Assembly (NCBI GenBank): GCA_041920215.1
Contig: JAYRSJ010000004.1
Span: forward strand, 62,001 to 126,000
Direction of reading: 5' to 3'
Length of the DNA: 64,000 bases
Source: JAYRSJ01 sp041920215
Lineage (GTDB): Bacteria > Pseudomonadota > Gammaproteobacteria > Burkholderiales > Burkholderiaceae_C
In this document: positions 50,700 to 60,692 of the stretch, in pieces
Numbering within the stretch: the first letter of the stretch is position 1
Layout of the letters: the number at the start of each line of letters is the position of its first letter
Notes under the pieces: model-generated
The model's database searches: none
The model's input: the letters and a program-made list of their open reading frames with translations, nothing else
What the model was told of the DNA's origin: nothing
Program-made: the position numbers and the translations under genes

Positions 50700-51431
50700 A
50701 TGAACGGCGAGGACCCCAAGAACGCAACCGTATTCCGCAGCGAGGAAGAGCTGGCTGCGCTGCCGGCCTCCGAGCGCATCCGCTACCGGCTCGTCGCCAG
50801 CGGCTGCCGCCATCACGCCAATGACAATATCGCGGCCTTCATGCGCGCGGGCGAGCTGGACGAGCTGCAGGCCGAGGTGCAGGCCAAGCTGCAGGAGGTG
50901 CTGCGTGCACTGGTGATCGACACCGACAGCGATCACAACACCCAGGAGACGGCCAAGCGCGTCGCCAAGATGTATCTGCGCGAGATCTTCAAGGGCCGCT
51001 ATGCCGAGGCACCGCCGGTCACCGAGTTCCCCAACGTGACCCGGCTCAACGAGCTGATGATCGTCGGCCCGATCACGGTGCGCAGCGCCTGCTCCCACCA
51101 TCTGTGCCCCATCATGGGCCGGGTCTGGATCGGGCTGCTGCCCAACGAGCACTCCAATCTGATCGGCCTGTCCAAGTACGCGCGCCTGTGCGACTGGATC
51201 ATGAGCCGGCCGCAGATCCAGGAAGAGGCGGTCACCATGCTGGCCAACGAGCTGCAGGAGCGGGTCCAGCCCGACGGCCTGGCCATCGTGATGGAGGCCG
51301 ACCATTTCTGCATGCATTGGCGCGGCGTCAAGGACAGCGACTCGATGATGACCAATAGTGTGATGCGCGGCGCCTTCCTGAAGGACGCCAATCTGCGCCG
51401 CGAATTCCTCTCGCTGCTCAGCAAGAAGTAA
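50700..51431 (+). CDS. folE: GTP cyclohydrolase I
   Basis: 243 aa. It converts GTP to 7,8-dihydroneopterin triphosphate, the first step of tetrahydrofolate and of queuosine precursor synthesis. Zinc ligands are Cys and His in RSACSHHLCPIMG and Cys in DHFCMHWRG. NTQETAKRVAKMYLREIF, GLSKYARL and ANELQERVQPDG match the active-site helices. ATG 50700 follows AGAGGACGC. A BLUF photoreceptor gene follows after 40 bases in the same direction, and queC lies convergently 1 kb away. Confidence 0.94.
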   Translation: MNGEDPKNATVFRSEEELAALPASERIRYRLVASGCRHHANDNIAAFMRAGELDELQAEVQAKLQEVLRALVIDTDSDHNTQETAKRVAKMYLREIFKGRYAEAPPVTEFPNVTRLNELMIVGPITVRSACSHHLCPIMGRVWIGLLPNEHSNLIGLSKYARLCDWIMSRPQIQEEAVTMLANELQERVQPDGLAIVMEADHFCMHWRGVKDSDSMMTNSVMRGAFLKDANLRREFLSLLSKK

Positions 51432-51471
51432 AGAAAACCGCCAGCGTCAAGACCTGACCCCGGAGATTCCC

Positions 51472-51894
51472 ATGCTTGTCCGCCTCCTCTACGCCAGCCG
51501 CGCCGTCAGTCCCATGAGCGAGGCCCAGCTCTCGGCCATCGTCAAGCAATCGCGCCAGCACAACCCGGCCGAGGGCATCACCGGCCTGCTCTGCTACACC
51601 GAGGGCATCTTCATCCAGGTGCTGGAGGGCGGCCGCAATGCGGTCAATGCCCGCTACAAGACCATCATCGACGACCCGCGCCATCGCGAGGTGGTGCTGC
51701 TCAGCTACGAGGAAGTCGGCGAGCGGCAGTTCGCCGGCTGGAGCATGGGCCAGGTCAATCTGCACCGCCTGAACCCGGCCCTGATGCTCAAGTACGGCGA
51801 GAGCACCCGGCTCGATCCCTATGCGATGAGCGGCAGGTCGCTGATGCGCCTGTTCGAGGAACTGGTCAGCACCGGCGCCATCGTCTGCAGCTGA
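51472..51894 (+). CDS. BLUF domain blue-light photoreceptor
   Basis: A 140-aa stand-alone BLUF protein binding FAD. The key photocycle residues are all present with the exact AppA spacing: Tyr7 (LLYASRA), Asn31 (QHNPAEGITG), Gln49 (FIQVLEGG), Trp90 and Met92 (FAGWSMG). About 45 residues of C-terminal helix follow, as in PixD/PapB-type short BLUF proteins that form oligomers with partner proteins. No EAL or output domain is fused. It is very likely co-transcribed with folE. Confidence 0.95.
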   Translation: MLVRLLYASRAVSPMSEAQLSAIVKQSRQHNPAEGITGLLCYTEGIFIQVLEGGRNAVNARYKTIIDDPRHREVVLLSYEEVGERQFAGWSMGQVNLHRLNPALMLKYGESTRLDPYAMSGRSLMRLFEELVSTGAIVCS

Positions 51895-51927
51895 GCCCGC
51901 CGGCGCGGGCCTGGGGCAGACCTGGGC

Positions 51928-52476
51928 TCAGAGCGAACGCGCCTCGGCAAAGCCGTAGATGCTGGCCAGGATGCGGGTGGGGAACTGGGCCAGCGCCTCG
52001 TTGTATTGCGCCACCGCCTGGTTGAAGAGCTGGCGGCTGAAGCTGCGCTGACGCTCGGCCAGCCGCAGCTCGTCCATCAGCGCCTGCAGCCCCTCGGCCT
52101 GCTCGCGCAGCTCGCCATGATGTTCGACGATGCTCATCACCCGGGTCAGGGCGGCGGCCTGCACTGCGCTGGCCACCGCCAGGCTGGCCACCGGATCGCC
52201 GGCATGCGGCCGGGCCCGTGCCGCCTGGGCCAGCTGCAGGGTCTCGGCCTGGGCACTCTCCAGCGCATCGAAGCTGGCCTGCTCATTGGCCAGCAGCGGG
52301 CGCAGCTGCTCCAGCAGGCGCTTGCTCAGCTCGGCACGCTGCTGCAGGCCCTGGTCCAGCACGCCGAAGGCCTCGGCGATGCGGTTGCGCAGGCGCATCA
52401 GGCGGTTGTAGGCCCCCACGCCCCAGAAGAACAGCAGCGCGGCCAGCACCCAGCCGAAGACCGACCAGGCGCTCAT
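51928..52476 (-). CDS. LemA family protein
   Basis: 182 aa. One N-terminal TM (about residues 5-22) is followed by a long helical domain with the family pattern AYNRLMRLRNRIAEAFGVLDQGLQQRAEL and LFNQAVAQYNEALAQFPTRILASIYGF. LemA proteins are membrane-anchored with a helical-bundle domain of unclear function. The start overlaps the queC stop (4 bases), making proA-queC-lemA a coupled chain. Confidence 0.9.
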   Translation of the reverse strand: MSAWSVFGWVLAALLFFWGVGAYNRLMRLRNRIAEAFGVLDQGLQQRAELSKRLLEQLRPLLANEQASFDALESAQAETLQLAQAARARPHAGDPVASLAVASAVQAAALTRVMSIVEHHGELREQAEGLQALMDELRLAERQRSFSRQLFNQAVAQYNEALAQFPTRILASIYGFAEARSL

Positions 52477-53198
52477 GCGCCGGCCGCCTCGCCGGCCAGA
52501 TACTCGGCGTGGCCGCGCGCGCGCAGCGCGCAGGCCGGGCAGTGGCCGCAGCCATAGCCCCAGGCGTGCCGGGTGCCGCGCTCGCCCAGATAGCAGGTAT
52601 GGCTGTGCTCGACGATCAGCGCATTCAGCGCGGCCCCGCCCAGGCGCTCCGACAAGGCCCAGGTCTGGGCCTTGTTCAGGAACATCAGCGGCGTCTCCAG
52701 CGTCATCGGCGTGTCCAGGCCCAGGCTCAGCGCCACCTGCAGCGCCTTCAGCGTGTTGTCACGGCAGTCCGGATAGCCCGAGTAATCGGTCTCGCACATG
52801 CCGCCCACCAGCACCGAGGCGCCGCGGCGGTAGGCCAGCGTCGCGGCAAAGCTCAGGAACAGCAGGTTGCGGCCCGGCACAAAGGTGTTGGGCAGGCCGT
52901 TGGCCTGCATCTCGATGGCCCGCTCGGCCGTCAGCGCGGTGTCCGAGATCTGGCCCAGCAGGCTCAGGTCCAGCAGATGGTCCTCGCCCAGCTTGGGCGC
53001 CCACTGCGGAAACTGGCGCGCGATCTCGGCGCGCAGCGTCTGCCGGCATTGCAGCTCGATGCGGTGGCGCTGGCCGTAGTCGAAGCCCAGGGTCTCGACC
53101 GCCGCATAGCGCTCCAGCGCCCAGGCCAGGCAGGCGGTGGAATCCTGGCCGCCGGAGAACAGCACCAGGGCCTTGCGGCTGGAGGCCTCCAGCTTCAT
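52473..53198 (-). CDS. queC: 7-cyano-7-deazaguanine synthase
   Basis: 241 aa from ATG 53198; it overlaps the proA stop by ATGA. It converts 7-carboxy-7-deazaguanine to preQ0 using ATP and ammonia in queuosine synthesis. The PP-loop is LFSGGQDST, with FDYGQRHRIEL, PGRNLLFLSFAATLAY and GGMCETDYSGYPDCR as family stretches. The zinc-binding cysteines are in SHTCYLG and YGCGHCPAC. No queD or queE is adjacent, but folE, which supplies the first step, is about 1 kb away on the other strand. Confidence 0.95.
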   Translation of the reverse strand: MKLEASSRKALVLFSGGQDSTACLAWALERYAAVETLGFDYGQRHRIELQCRQTLRAEIARQFPQWAPKLGEDHLLDLSLLGQISDTALTAERAIEMQANGLPNTFVPGRNLLFLSFAATLAYRRGASVLVGGMCETDYSGYPDCRDNTLKALQVALSLGLDTPMTLETPLMFLNKAQTWALSERLGGAALNALIVEHSHTCYLGERGTRHAWGYGCGHCPACALRARGHAEYLAGEAAGA

Positions 53199-54538
53199 TG
53201 CCGCACCTCGCCCTGGCCCAGCACGATCCATTTCATCGAGGTCAGGCCCTCCAGCCCCACGGGCCCGCGGGCGTGGAACTTGTCGGTGCTGATGCCGATC
53301 TCGGCACCCAGGCCATACTCGAAACCGTCGGCGAAGCGGGTGCTGGCATTGACCATCACGCTGGCCGAATCGACCTCGCGCAGAAAGCGCATCGCGTTCG
53401 GGTGGTTGGTCGTCAGGATCGCGTCGGTGTGGTGCGAGCCATAGCGATTGATGTGGCGAATCGCCTCGTCCAGGCTGTCCACCACCTTGATGCTGATGAT
53501 GGGCGCGAGGTACTCCTCGCTCCAGTCGGCCTCGGTGGCGGCCGCCAGCCTGGCGCCCTTCAGTCCATCTTGCAACGGACCCAGCAGGGCCAGCGTGCGC
53601 GGGCAGCCGCGCATCTCCACGCCCTTGGCGGCGAAGATCGCGCCGATGCGCGGCAGGAACTCGGCCGCCTGCTCGGCATGCACCAGCAGCGACTCGGTGG
53701 CATTGCAGGGGCTGTACTTCTGCGTCTTGGCGTTGTCGACCACCCGCAGCGCCAGGCCCAGATCGACCTCGGCATCGATATAGCTGTGGCAGTTGCCGTC
53801 CAGATGCTTGATCACCGGCACCCGCGCCTCGGCGCTGATGCGGGCTATCAGGCCCTTGCCGCCGCGCGGGATGATCACATCGACGAACTCGGGCATCGCG
53901 ATCAGCCGGCCCACGGCCGCTCGGTCGGTGGTATTGACCAGCTGCACCGCCGTGTCCGGCAGGCCGGCCTCCAGCAGCGCCTCGCCCACCAGCCGCGCCA
54001 GCGCCAGATTGGAATGGATGGCCTCCGAGCCGCCGCGCAGGATGCAGGCGTTGCCGCTCTTGATCGCCAGCGAGGCCGCCTCGATGGTCACATTGGGCCG
54101 GCTCTCGTAAATCATGCCGAACACGCCCAGCGGCACCCGCATCTGGCCCACGCTGATGCCCGAGGGACGGCGCTTGACGCCGCTGATCTCGCCGATCGGG
54201 TCGGGCATGGCGGCCAGCTGCTCGCAGCCCTCGGCCACCGTCGCGATCACCGCCGGCGTCAGCTTCAGGCGGTCGCGCATCGCCGCGTCCAAGCCGGTGG
54301 CGGCGGCCAGATCGCGGGCATTGGCGGCAGCCAGCTCGGTGCCCTGCTCGCGCAGGCGGCGCGCCAGGGCCAGCAGGGCCTGGTTCTTGGCCGCGGTGCT
54401 GGCGGCCGCCATCCGGGCCGCGGCGGCACGGGCCGCGCGGCCCAGGCCCTCCATATAGGCCGCGATGTCGTCGGCGGCGAGAGGGTCGGCGGCGGTGGCT
54501 GCGGAAACTGCGGAGGTCTTGCTCATGATGCGCTGCAT
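53195..54538 (-). CDS. proA: gamma-glutamyl phosphate reductase
   Basis: 447 aa. It reduces gamma-glutamyl phosphate to glutamate semialdehyde with NADPH in proline synthesis. It has an aldehyde-dehydrogenase fold with the catalytic Cys in SPCNATESLLVH. Other signatures are GVFGMIYESRPNVTIEAASL, SGNACILRGGSEA, IIPRGGKGLI, FADGFEYGLGAEIGIS and HARGPVGLEGL. The start could be ATG 54538 or ATG 54526 (MSKTSAV); neither has a clear ribosome site. proB is not adjacent. It is the first gene of a chain with queC and lemA. Confidence 0.95.
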   Translation of the reverse strand: MQRIMSKTSAVSAATAADPLAADDIAAYMEGLGRAARAAAARMAAASTAAKNQALLALARRLREQGTELAAANARDLAAATGLDAAMRDRLKLTPAVIATVAEGCEQLAAMPDPIGEISGVKRRPSGISVGQMRVPLGVFGMIYESRPNVTIEAASLAIKSGNACILRGGSEAIHSNLALARLVGEALLEAGLPDTAVQLVNTTDRAAVGRLIAMPEFVDVIIPRGGKGLIARISAEARVPVIKHLDGNCHSYIDAEVDLGLALRVVDNAKTQKYSPCNATESLLVHAEQAAEFLPRIGAIFAAKGVEMRGCPRTLALLGPLQDGLKGARLAAATEADWSEEYLAPIISIKVVDSLDEAIRHINRYGSHHTDAILTTNHPNAMRFLREVDSASVMVNASTRFADGFEYGLGAEIGISTDKFHARGPVGLEGLTSMKWIVLGQGEVRQ

Positions 54539-54544
54539 TGTCCC

Positions 54545-55792
54545 TCAGGCCAGGAACAGCGCCGCGATCAGCAGGCTGGCCACGGTGACCGGCAGCCCGG
54601 TGCGCGCATGCCGCCGCCAGTCGATCACGATGCCGGCGCGGCGCGCCGCATCGACGACGATGATGTTGGCGATCGAGCCCACGATCAGCAGATTGCCCGC
54701 CAGCGTGCTGACCAGGGCCAGGGTCAGACCGCCCTGCTCCACCTCGCGGGCGGCCGGGATCAAGAGCATCACCGCCGGCACGTTGGAGACCAGATTGGAC
54801 AGACCCAGGGTGCTGACGAAAAGTATCAGCGGCTCGCGCAGGCTGACACCCTGGCTGCCCAGCCAGGCCAGCGCCGCCTGGGTGGCGCCGCTGAGCTCCA
54901 GCGCATGGTTGACGACGAACAGGCCCATGAACAGGATCAAGAGCTCCCAGTCCACCAGGGCCATCACCTTGCTGGAGTGAAAACGCTGGCTCAGCAGCAG
55001 CAGGCCGGCCCCGACCAGGGCCGCCACATCGCGCGGCCAGTCGGTGGCCAGAAAGACCGCCACCAGCACGCCGGCCACCATCAGGCCCTTGATCGTCTGC
55101 CAGCCGTCATAGGGCGGCACCTCGGCCTGCAGGGCCTGCAGCTGGGCCGCGCTGGGCTCGGCAGCCGGCTGCGGCCGGCGCAGCGGCCAGGCCATCAGCG
55201 CCCACAGCGCCAGCAGACTCAGGGCTACCGGCGCCCAGGCGGCCGCCAGATAGTCGGCGAAGTGCAGACGCATCAGCTCGCCGATCAGCATGTTCTGCGG
55301 GTTGCCGATCAGCGTGGCGGCCGAGCCGATATTGCTGGCGCAGGCCAGGGCCAGCAGATAGGGCACCGGGTCGATGCGGCGGCGCAGGCAGGCCTCGGTC
55401 AGCAGCGGCGCCATCGCCAGGCAGACGATGTCGTTGGAGAACAGCGCCGACAGCGCCGCCGCCGCCGCGATCACCACCGCCAGCAGGCCCGGCGGGGCCA
55501 GCGGCAGGGCCGCGATGCGCCGCGTCACCGCGCTGTAGAAGCCGCCCAGCCGCATCTGGGCCGAGATCACCATGAAGGAGAACAGCAGCAGGATGGTGGG
55601 CAGGTGAATGCTCTGCGCTGCCTGCTCGGGCGTCATCACGCCGGTGCCAACGATGGCGATCGCGCCCAGCAAGGCCACGCCGGTGCGGTCCAGATGCAGG
55701 CGCGGCAGGCCGCCCAGGATCATGCCCAGATAGACGATGGCGAAGACGGCCAGCACCAGGCCGGTCTGCAGAGTGAGGGCGAATTCGGGCAT
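54545..55792 (-). CDS. SLC13/ArsB-type ion transporter
   Basis: A 415-aa inner-membrane carrier with about 11 hydrophobic segments. Family stretches are LHLDRTGVALLGAIAIV, SALFSNDIVCLAMAPLL and SNIGSAATLIGNPQNMLIGEL in the first half and LSNLVSNVPAVMLLIP with GNLLIVGSIANIIVVDAAR in the second; the paired N-P-Q/N-V-P segments form the ion sites. It belongs to the ion transporter superfamily (anion or Na+-coupled organic acid transport, or ArsB-like efflux). The substrate cannot be chosen from sequence. It ends 6 bases upstream of proA in the same direction. Confidence 0.87.
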   Translation of the reverse strand: MPEFALTLQTGLVLAVFAIVYLGMILGGLPRLHLDRTGVALLGAIAIVGTGVMTPEQAAQSIHLPTILLLFSFMVISAQMRLGGFYSAVTRRIAALPLAPPGLLAVVIAAAAALSALFSNDIVCLAMAPLLTEACLRRRIDPVPYLLALACASNIGSAATLIGNPQNMLIGELMRLHFADYLAAAWAPVALSLLALWALMAWPLRRPQPAAEPSAAQLQALQAEVPPYDGWQTIKGLMVAGVLVAVFLATDWPRDVAALVGAGLLLLSQRFHSSKVMALVDWELLILFMGLFVVNHALELSGATQAALAWLGSQGVSLREPLILFVSTLGLSNLVSNVPAVMLLIPAAREVEQGGLTLALVSTLAGNLLIVGSIANIIVVDAARRAGIVIDWRRHARTGLPVTVASLLIAALFLA

Positions 55793-55801
55793 GGCGCGCG
55801 A

Positions 55802-56905
55802 TTATGCGCGGCCGGCGTCTGCCAGGCGCGCCAGGCAGCGGCCGGTGTCCTCGGCCAGCCAGCGGGTCAGCGCCGCGGCATCGCGCGGCGGCTGGGCGGC
55901 CGCCAGCGGCGCGGCCTGGCCGGCCCACAGCGGCATGAAATCGCCCGAGCCCTGCGGCTCGCTGGCGGCCCGCAAGGGCGCCAGTGCCGCGCCCGCGCCC
56001 GGGAAGGCCGGGGCCAGCGGCGACAGCGGTCCCTGCTCGCGCATCAGCCGGTTGACGATGCCGCGCGCCGGCCGGCCGCTGAACAGATTGGTCAGCGCGG
56101 TATGGGCGGCGGCCGTGCTGTCCAGCGCGGCCCGGTGCGGCGCCGGCACCTGCGCCTCGGCGCAGCGCAAATATGCCGTGCCGATCTGCACCCCGGCCGC
56201 CCCCAGCGCCAGCGCCGCGGCGATGCCGCGCCCGTCGGCAATGCCGCCGGCGGCGATCACCGGCACCTGCACCGCATCGACCATCTGTGGCAGCAGCGCG
56301 AACAGGCTCAGCTGCGCGCTCAGGTCATCGTCGAGGAAATGGCCCCGATGGCCGCCCGCCTCCAGGCCCTGGGCGATGATGGCGTCGCAGCCGCGCGCGG
56401 CCAGCCAGCGCGCCTCGGCCACCGTGGTGGCCGAGCTCAGGACCTTGGCGCCGCTGGCCTTGACCCGCGCCAGCAGGGCCGGCTCGGGCAGTCCGAAGTG
56501 GAAGCTGACGACCGCGGGCCGCAGGGCCTCGACCAGCTCGCAGCTGCGCGCATCAAAGGGCTGACGGCTGGCCGGTGGCAGCGACGCCTCGGCATCCAGG
56601 CCCAGCTCGAGATAGTAGGGCCGCAGCTGGGCGCGCCAGGCCGCATCGCGGGCCGCATCCGGTGCCGGCGGGCAGTGGCAGAAGAAGTTCAGGTTCAGCG
56701 CTACCGCGCACTTTGACCGGTAGGCCGCCACCTCGGCCTCGATCTGCGCCGGACTCAGCATCGCGCAGGGCAGCGAGCCCAGCGCACCGGCCGAGGCCGC
56801 GGCCACCGCCAGCGGATGCAGATTGGGCCCGGCCATAGGCGCCTGGATCAGCGGCAGCTCGGTGCCCAGCAGGCGGCTCAGGGGCGTATCGCACCAGGCC
56901 CTCAT
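55802..56905 (-). CDS. nitronate monooxygenase family flavoprotein
   Basis: A 367-aa FMN-dependent TIM barrel. IQAPMAGPNLHPLAVAAAS is the N-terminal FMN site, the catalytic-type His occurs in GLEAGGHRGHF, and the phosphate-binding parts are IAAGGIADGRG and ALGAAGVQIGTAYL. The class I NMO oxidises propionate-3-nitronate or alkyl nitronates; close homologues are often annotated as 2-nitropropane dioxygenases. The start (ATG 56905) overlaps the GNAT gene stop (ATGA). It forms a chain with the GNAT and AEC carrier genes. Confidence 0.9.
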   Translation of the reverse strand: MRAWCDTPLSRLLGTELPLIQAPMAGPNLHPLAVAAASAGALGSLPCAMLSPAQIEAEVAAYRSKCAVALNLNFFCHCPPAPDAARDAAWRAQLRPYYLELGLDAEASLPPASRQPFDARSCELVEALRPAVVSFHFGLPEPALLARVKASGAKVLSSATTVAEARWLAARGCDAIIAQGLEAGGHRGHFLDDDLSAQLSLFALLPQMVDAVQVPVIAAGGIADGRGIAAALALGAAGVQIGTAYLRCAEAQVPAPHRAALDSTAAAHTALTNLFSGRPARGIVNRLMREQGPLSPLAPAFPGAGAALAPLRAASEPQGSGDFMPLWAGQAAPLAAAQPPRDAAALTRWLAEDTGRCLARLADAGRA

Positions 56906-57735
56906 GCTGCCAGCTCCTTGCCCATCAGCAGCTGATGCAGGGGCTGGCGCTCGAAGCCGGCGGCGCGCAGGGCCTGCCCGCCGAGATCGTCGCGCTGCAG
57001 CTGCGGCACCCGCAGCGGCCGCTCCGGATGGGCATGCCGCAGCGCCTGCAGCAGGGCCAGCGCATCGCGCTGTGCCGGCTGGGTGTCGATCAGGCTGGCG
57101 ATCTGCAGCGCGCCGTCGGTGCCCAGGCTGAAGATCAGCTGCGCCCCGCCGTGCCGCCAGGCCTGCAGGCCCGCGGCCGCGCGCAGCGCCACCGGCGTGA
57201 CCTGCAGCGGCAGATGCGCCAGATCCAGCGCGTCTATCCAGGCCAGGGCCTCGTCCAGCGCGGGCCGCTGCAGCGCCGCACAGGCCCGGGCCTGCACCGC
57301 CTCCGGCCCGGCCTGCCAGCCGTGCAGCTCGTGCAGGGTGCTGAAGCCGCGCCCCTGGTAGAGCCGCAGCGCGCGCTCGTTCTGGGCAAAGACCTCCAGC
57401 TCCAGCGCCGCCAGACCGGCAGCCCGGCCGCGGGCGATGAAATCGTCCAGCAGGCGCGGGGCGGCACCGCTGCCGCGCGCCGCCGGCAGCGCGCCCATGG
57501 TGGCCAGGCGCCAGCGTCCCGGCCGCGGCGCCACCAGCGCAAAGGCCAGGATGCGACCCTCGGCGTCCACGGCCGCCCGACCCAGGCCAGGATCGGCCCC
57601 CTGGCGGGCCAGGAACTGCGGCCATTGATCCAGGCTCAGCCGGAAGGGGCCGATCAGATAGTCGGCAAAGGCGGCGCTGAAAGCGGCATGCAGTGCGGCC
57701 GGCTCCAGCGCATCGGTGGGAATCAGTTGAACCAT
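56902..57735 (-). CDS. GNAT family N-acetyltransferase
   Basis: 277 aa from ATG 57735. The GNAT core is in the first half: LATMGALPAARGSGAAPRLLDDFI contains the acetyl-CoA pyrophosphate loop (RGSGAA), and ALELEVFAQNERALRLYQGRGF is motif B. The second half (about 150-277) is a second, weaker GNAT-like lobe ending in ALRAAGFERQPLHQLLM. The substrate is unknown. The start overlaps the AEC transporter gene by 13 bases, and the stop overlaps the NMO start, so the three are coupled. Confidence 0.87.
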   Translation of the reverse strand: MVQLIPTDALEPAALHAAFSAAFADYLIGPFRLSLDQWPQFLARQGADPGLGRAAVDAEGRILAFALVAPRPGRWRLATMGALPAARGSGAAPRLLDDFIARGRAAGLAALELEVFAQNERALRLYQGRGFSTLHELHGWQAGPEAVQARACAALQRPALDEALAWIDALDLAHLPLQVTPVALRAAAGLQAWRHGGAQLIFSLGTDGALQIASLIDTQPAQRDALALLQALRHAHPERPLRVPQLQRDDLGGQALRAAGFERQPLHQLLMGKELAA

Positions 57736-58703
57736 GTCAGCAGGGCCAGCCAGGCCGGCGCGGTCAGGGCGAACATCAGCGTGGAGATCACGATGGCGGC
57801 GGTGGTCTCGGCCTCCAGGGTCTGGTAGCGCTGCGCGAAGATCAGCGCATTGGAACCCACCGGCAGCGCCCCCATCATCACGATCACCGCCAACGGCAGC
57901 CCGCTCAGACCCAGGCCCCAATGGGCGATGGCCAGCACCAGGGCCGGCAGGGCCAGCAGCTTCAGCAGGGCCAGGCCCAGCGCGCCGCGCCAGCGCGCCG
58001 GCCAGCCGTAATAGGCCAGCGACATGCCGATCAGCACCAGGCACAGCGGCACCACGGCCGTGCCCAGCATCTGCAGCACCTCGTCGACCACGGTGGGCAG
58101 GGGCAGGCCCAGCCCGTTCCACAAGAGGCCGGCCACCACCGGCAGCACGACCGGATGGACGACGGTATTGCGCACCGTCAGCGCCAGCGTGGCCCACAGC
58201 CCGTCGCCCGGCTGCGAGCGCGCCAGATCCAGCTCCACCAGCGTGGTCAGCAGCGTCAGTATCACCAGCGCATGCAGGCTCACCACGGTGATGTGGATGG
58301 CCAGCCCGGCATCGCCGAAAACGCCGGCCGCCAGCGGCACGCCCACCTGCAGGGTGTTGCCGAAGCTGGTGGTGATGGCCTGCACGCTGGGCACGGCGGG
58401 CACCGCGCGCCCTGCGCCGCGGGCGCGCTGCAGGCCGTAGACCGCCACGATCAGCAGCAGCACCGGGATGAAGAAGGCGCTCAGCGTCAGCCAGGGCAGG
58501 CTGTCGAAATCGACCTTGGCCGTGGTGCGGAACAGCAGGGCCGGCACGAAGATGTAGAAGGCGGCGCTGGACAGCACCCGCGCCGGATCGCCGCCGCTGC
58601 CGCCGGCCGCATGGTCACCCAGCCAGCGCATGCGCCCGACGAACCAGCCTATGGCCACTGCGATGAAGATCGCCAGCAGCTTGTAGAAAACCATCCAGGA
58701 CAT
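57723..58703 (-). CDS. AEC family transporter
   Basis: A 326-aa auxin-efflux-carrier-type membrane protein with about 10 TMs in two inverted repeats. Family features are GWFVGRMRWLG in the first loop, FYIFVPALLFRTTAKVD, TTSFGNTLQVGVPLA with the conserved crossover Pro, and GSNALIFAQRYQTLEAETTAAIVIST near the end. Such carriers export or import small organic acids such as malate or malonate. It is the first gene of a three-gene chain (AEC - GNAT - NMO). Confidence 0.9.
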   Translation of the reverse strand: MSWMVFYKLLAIFIAVAIGWFVGRMRWLGDHAAGGSGGDPARVLSSAAFYIFVPALLFRTTAKVDFDSLPWLTLSAFFIPVLLLIVAVYGLQRARGAGRAVPAVPSVQAITTSFGNTLQVGVPLAAGVFGDAGLAIHITVVSLHALVILTLLTTLVELDLARSQPGDGLWATLALTVRNTVVHPVVLPVVAGLLWNGLGLPLPTVVDEVLQMLGTAVVPLCLVLIGMSLAYYGWPARWRGALGLALLKLLALPALVLAIAHWGLGLSGLPLAVIVMMGALPVGSNALIFAQRYQTLEAETTAAIVISTLMFALTAPAWLALLTWFN

Positions 58704-58776
58704 GGGGGCCGAGTATCGCGCCCGCCAGCGCGGCCGGCGCTGTGGCTGCCACGTAGCGACGCCGCCTTGTGCGAAC

Positions 58777-60636
<1,860 letters not shown>

Positions 60637-60692
60637 GCCTCTCCTTTATCGGCAAGCGCTTCGGGCATCGGTCCGCCAAGTGTCGCCGAAGT

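Noticed and set aside
51895..53300. Possible preQ1 riboswitch near queC
   Set aside because: queC starts inside the proA stop codon, leaving no leader, and no aptamer-like hairpin plus A-rich tail was seen.
52475..56716. Very long open frame on the plus strand (over 1400 codons)
   Set aside because: It lies antisense to queC, proA and the SLC13-type transporter, which have clear catalytic motifs. Its translation is Gln/His/Arg/Gly-rich without domains, as expected from stop-poor high-GC shadow frames.
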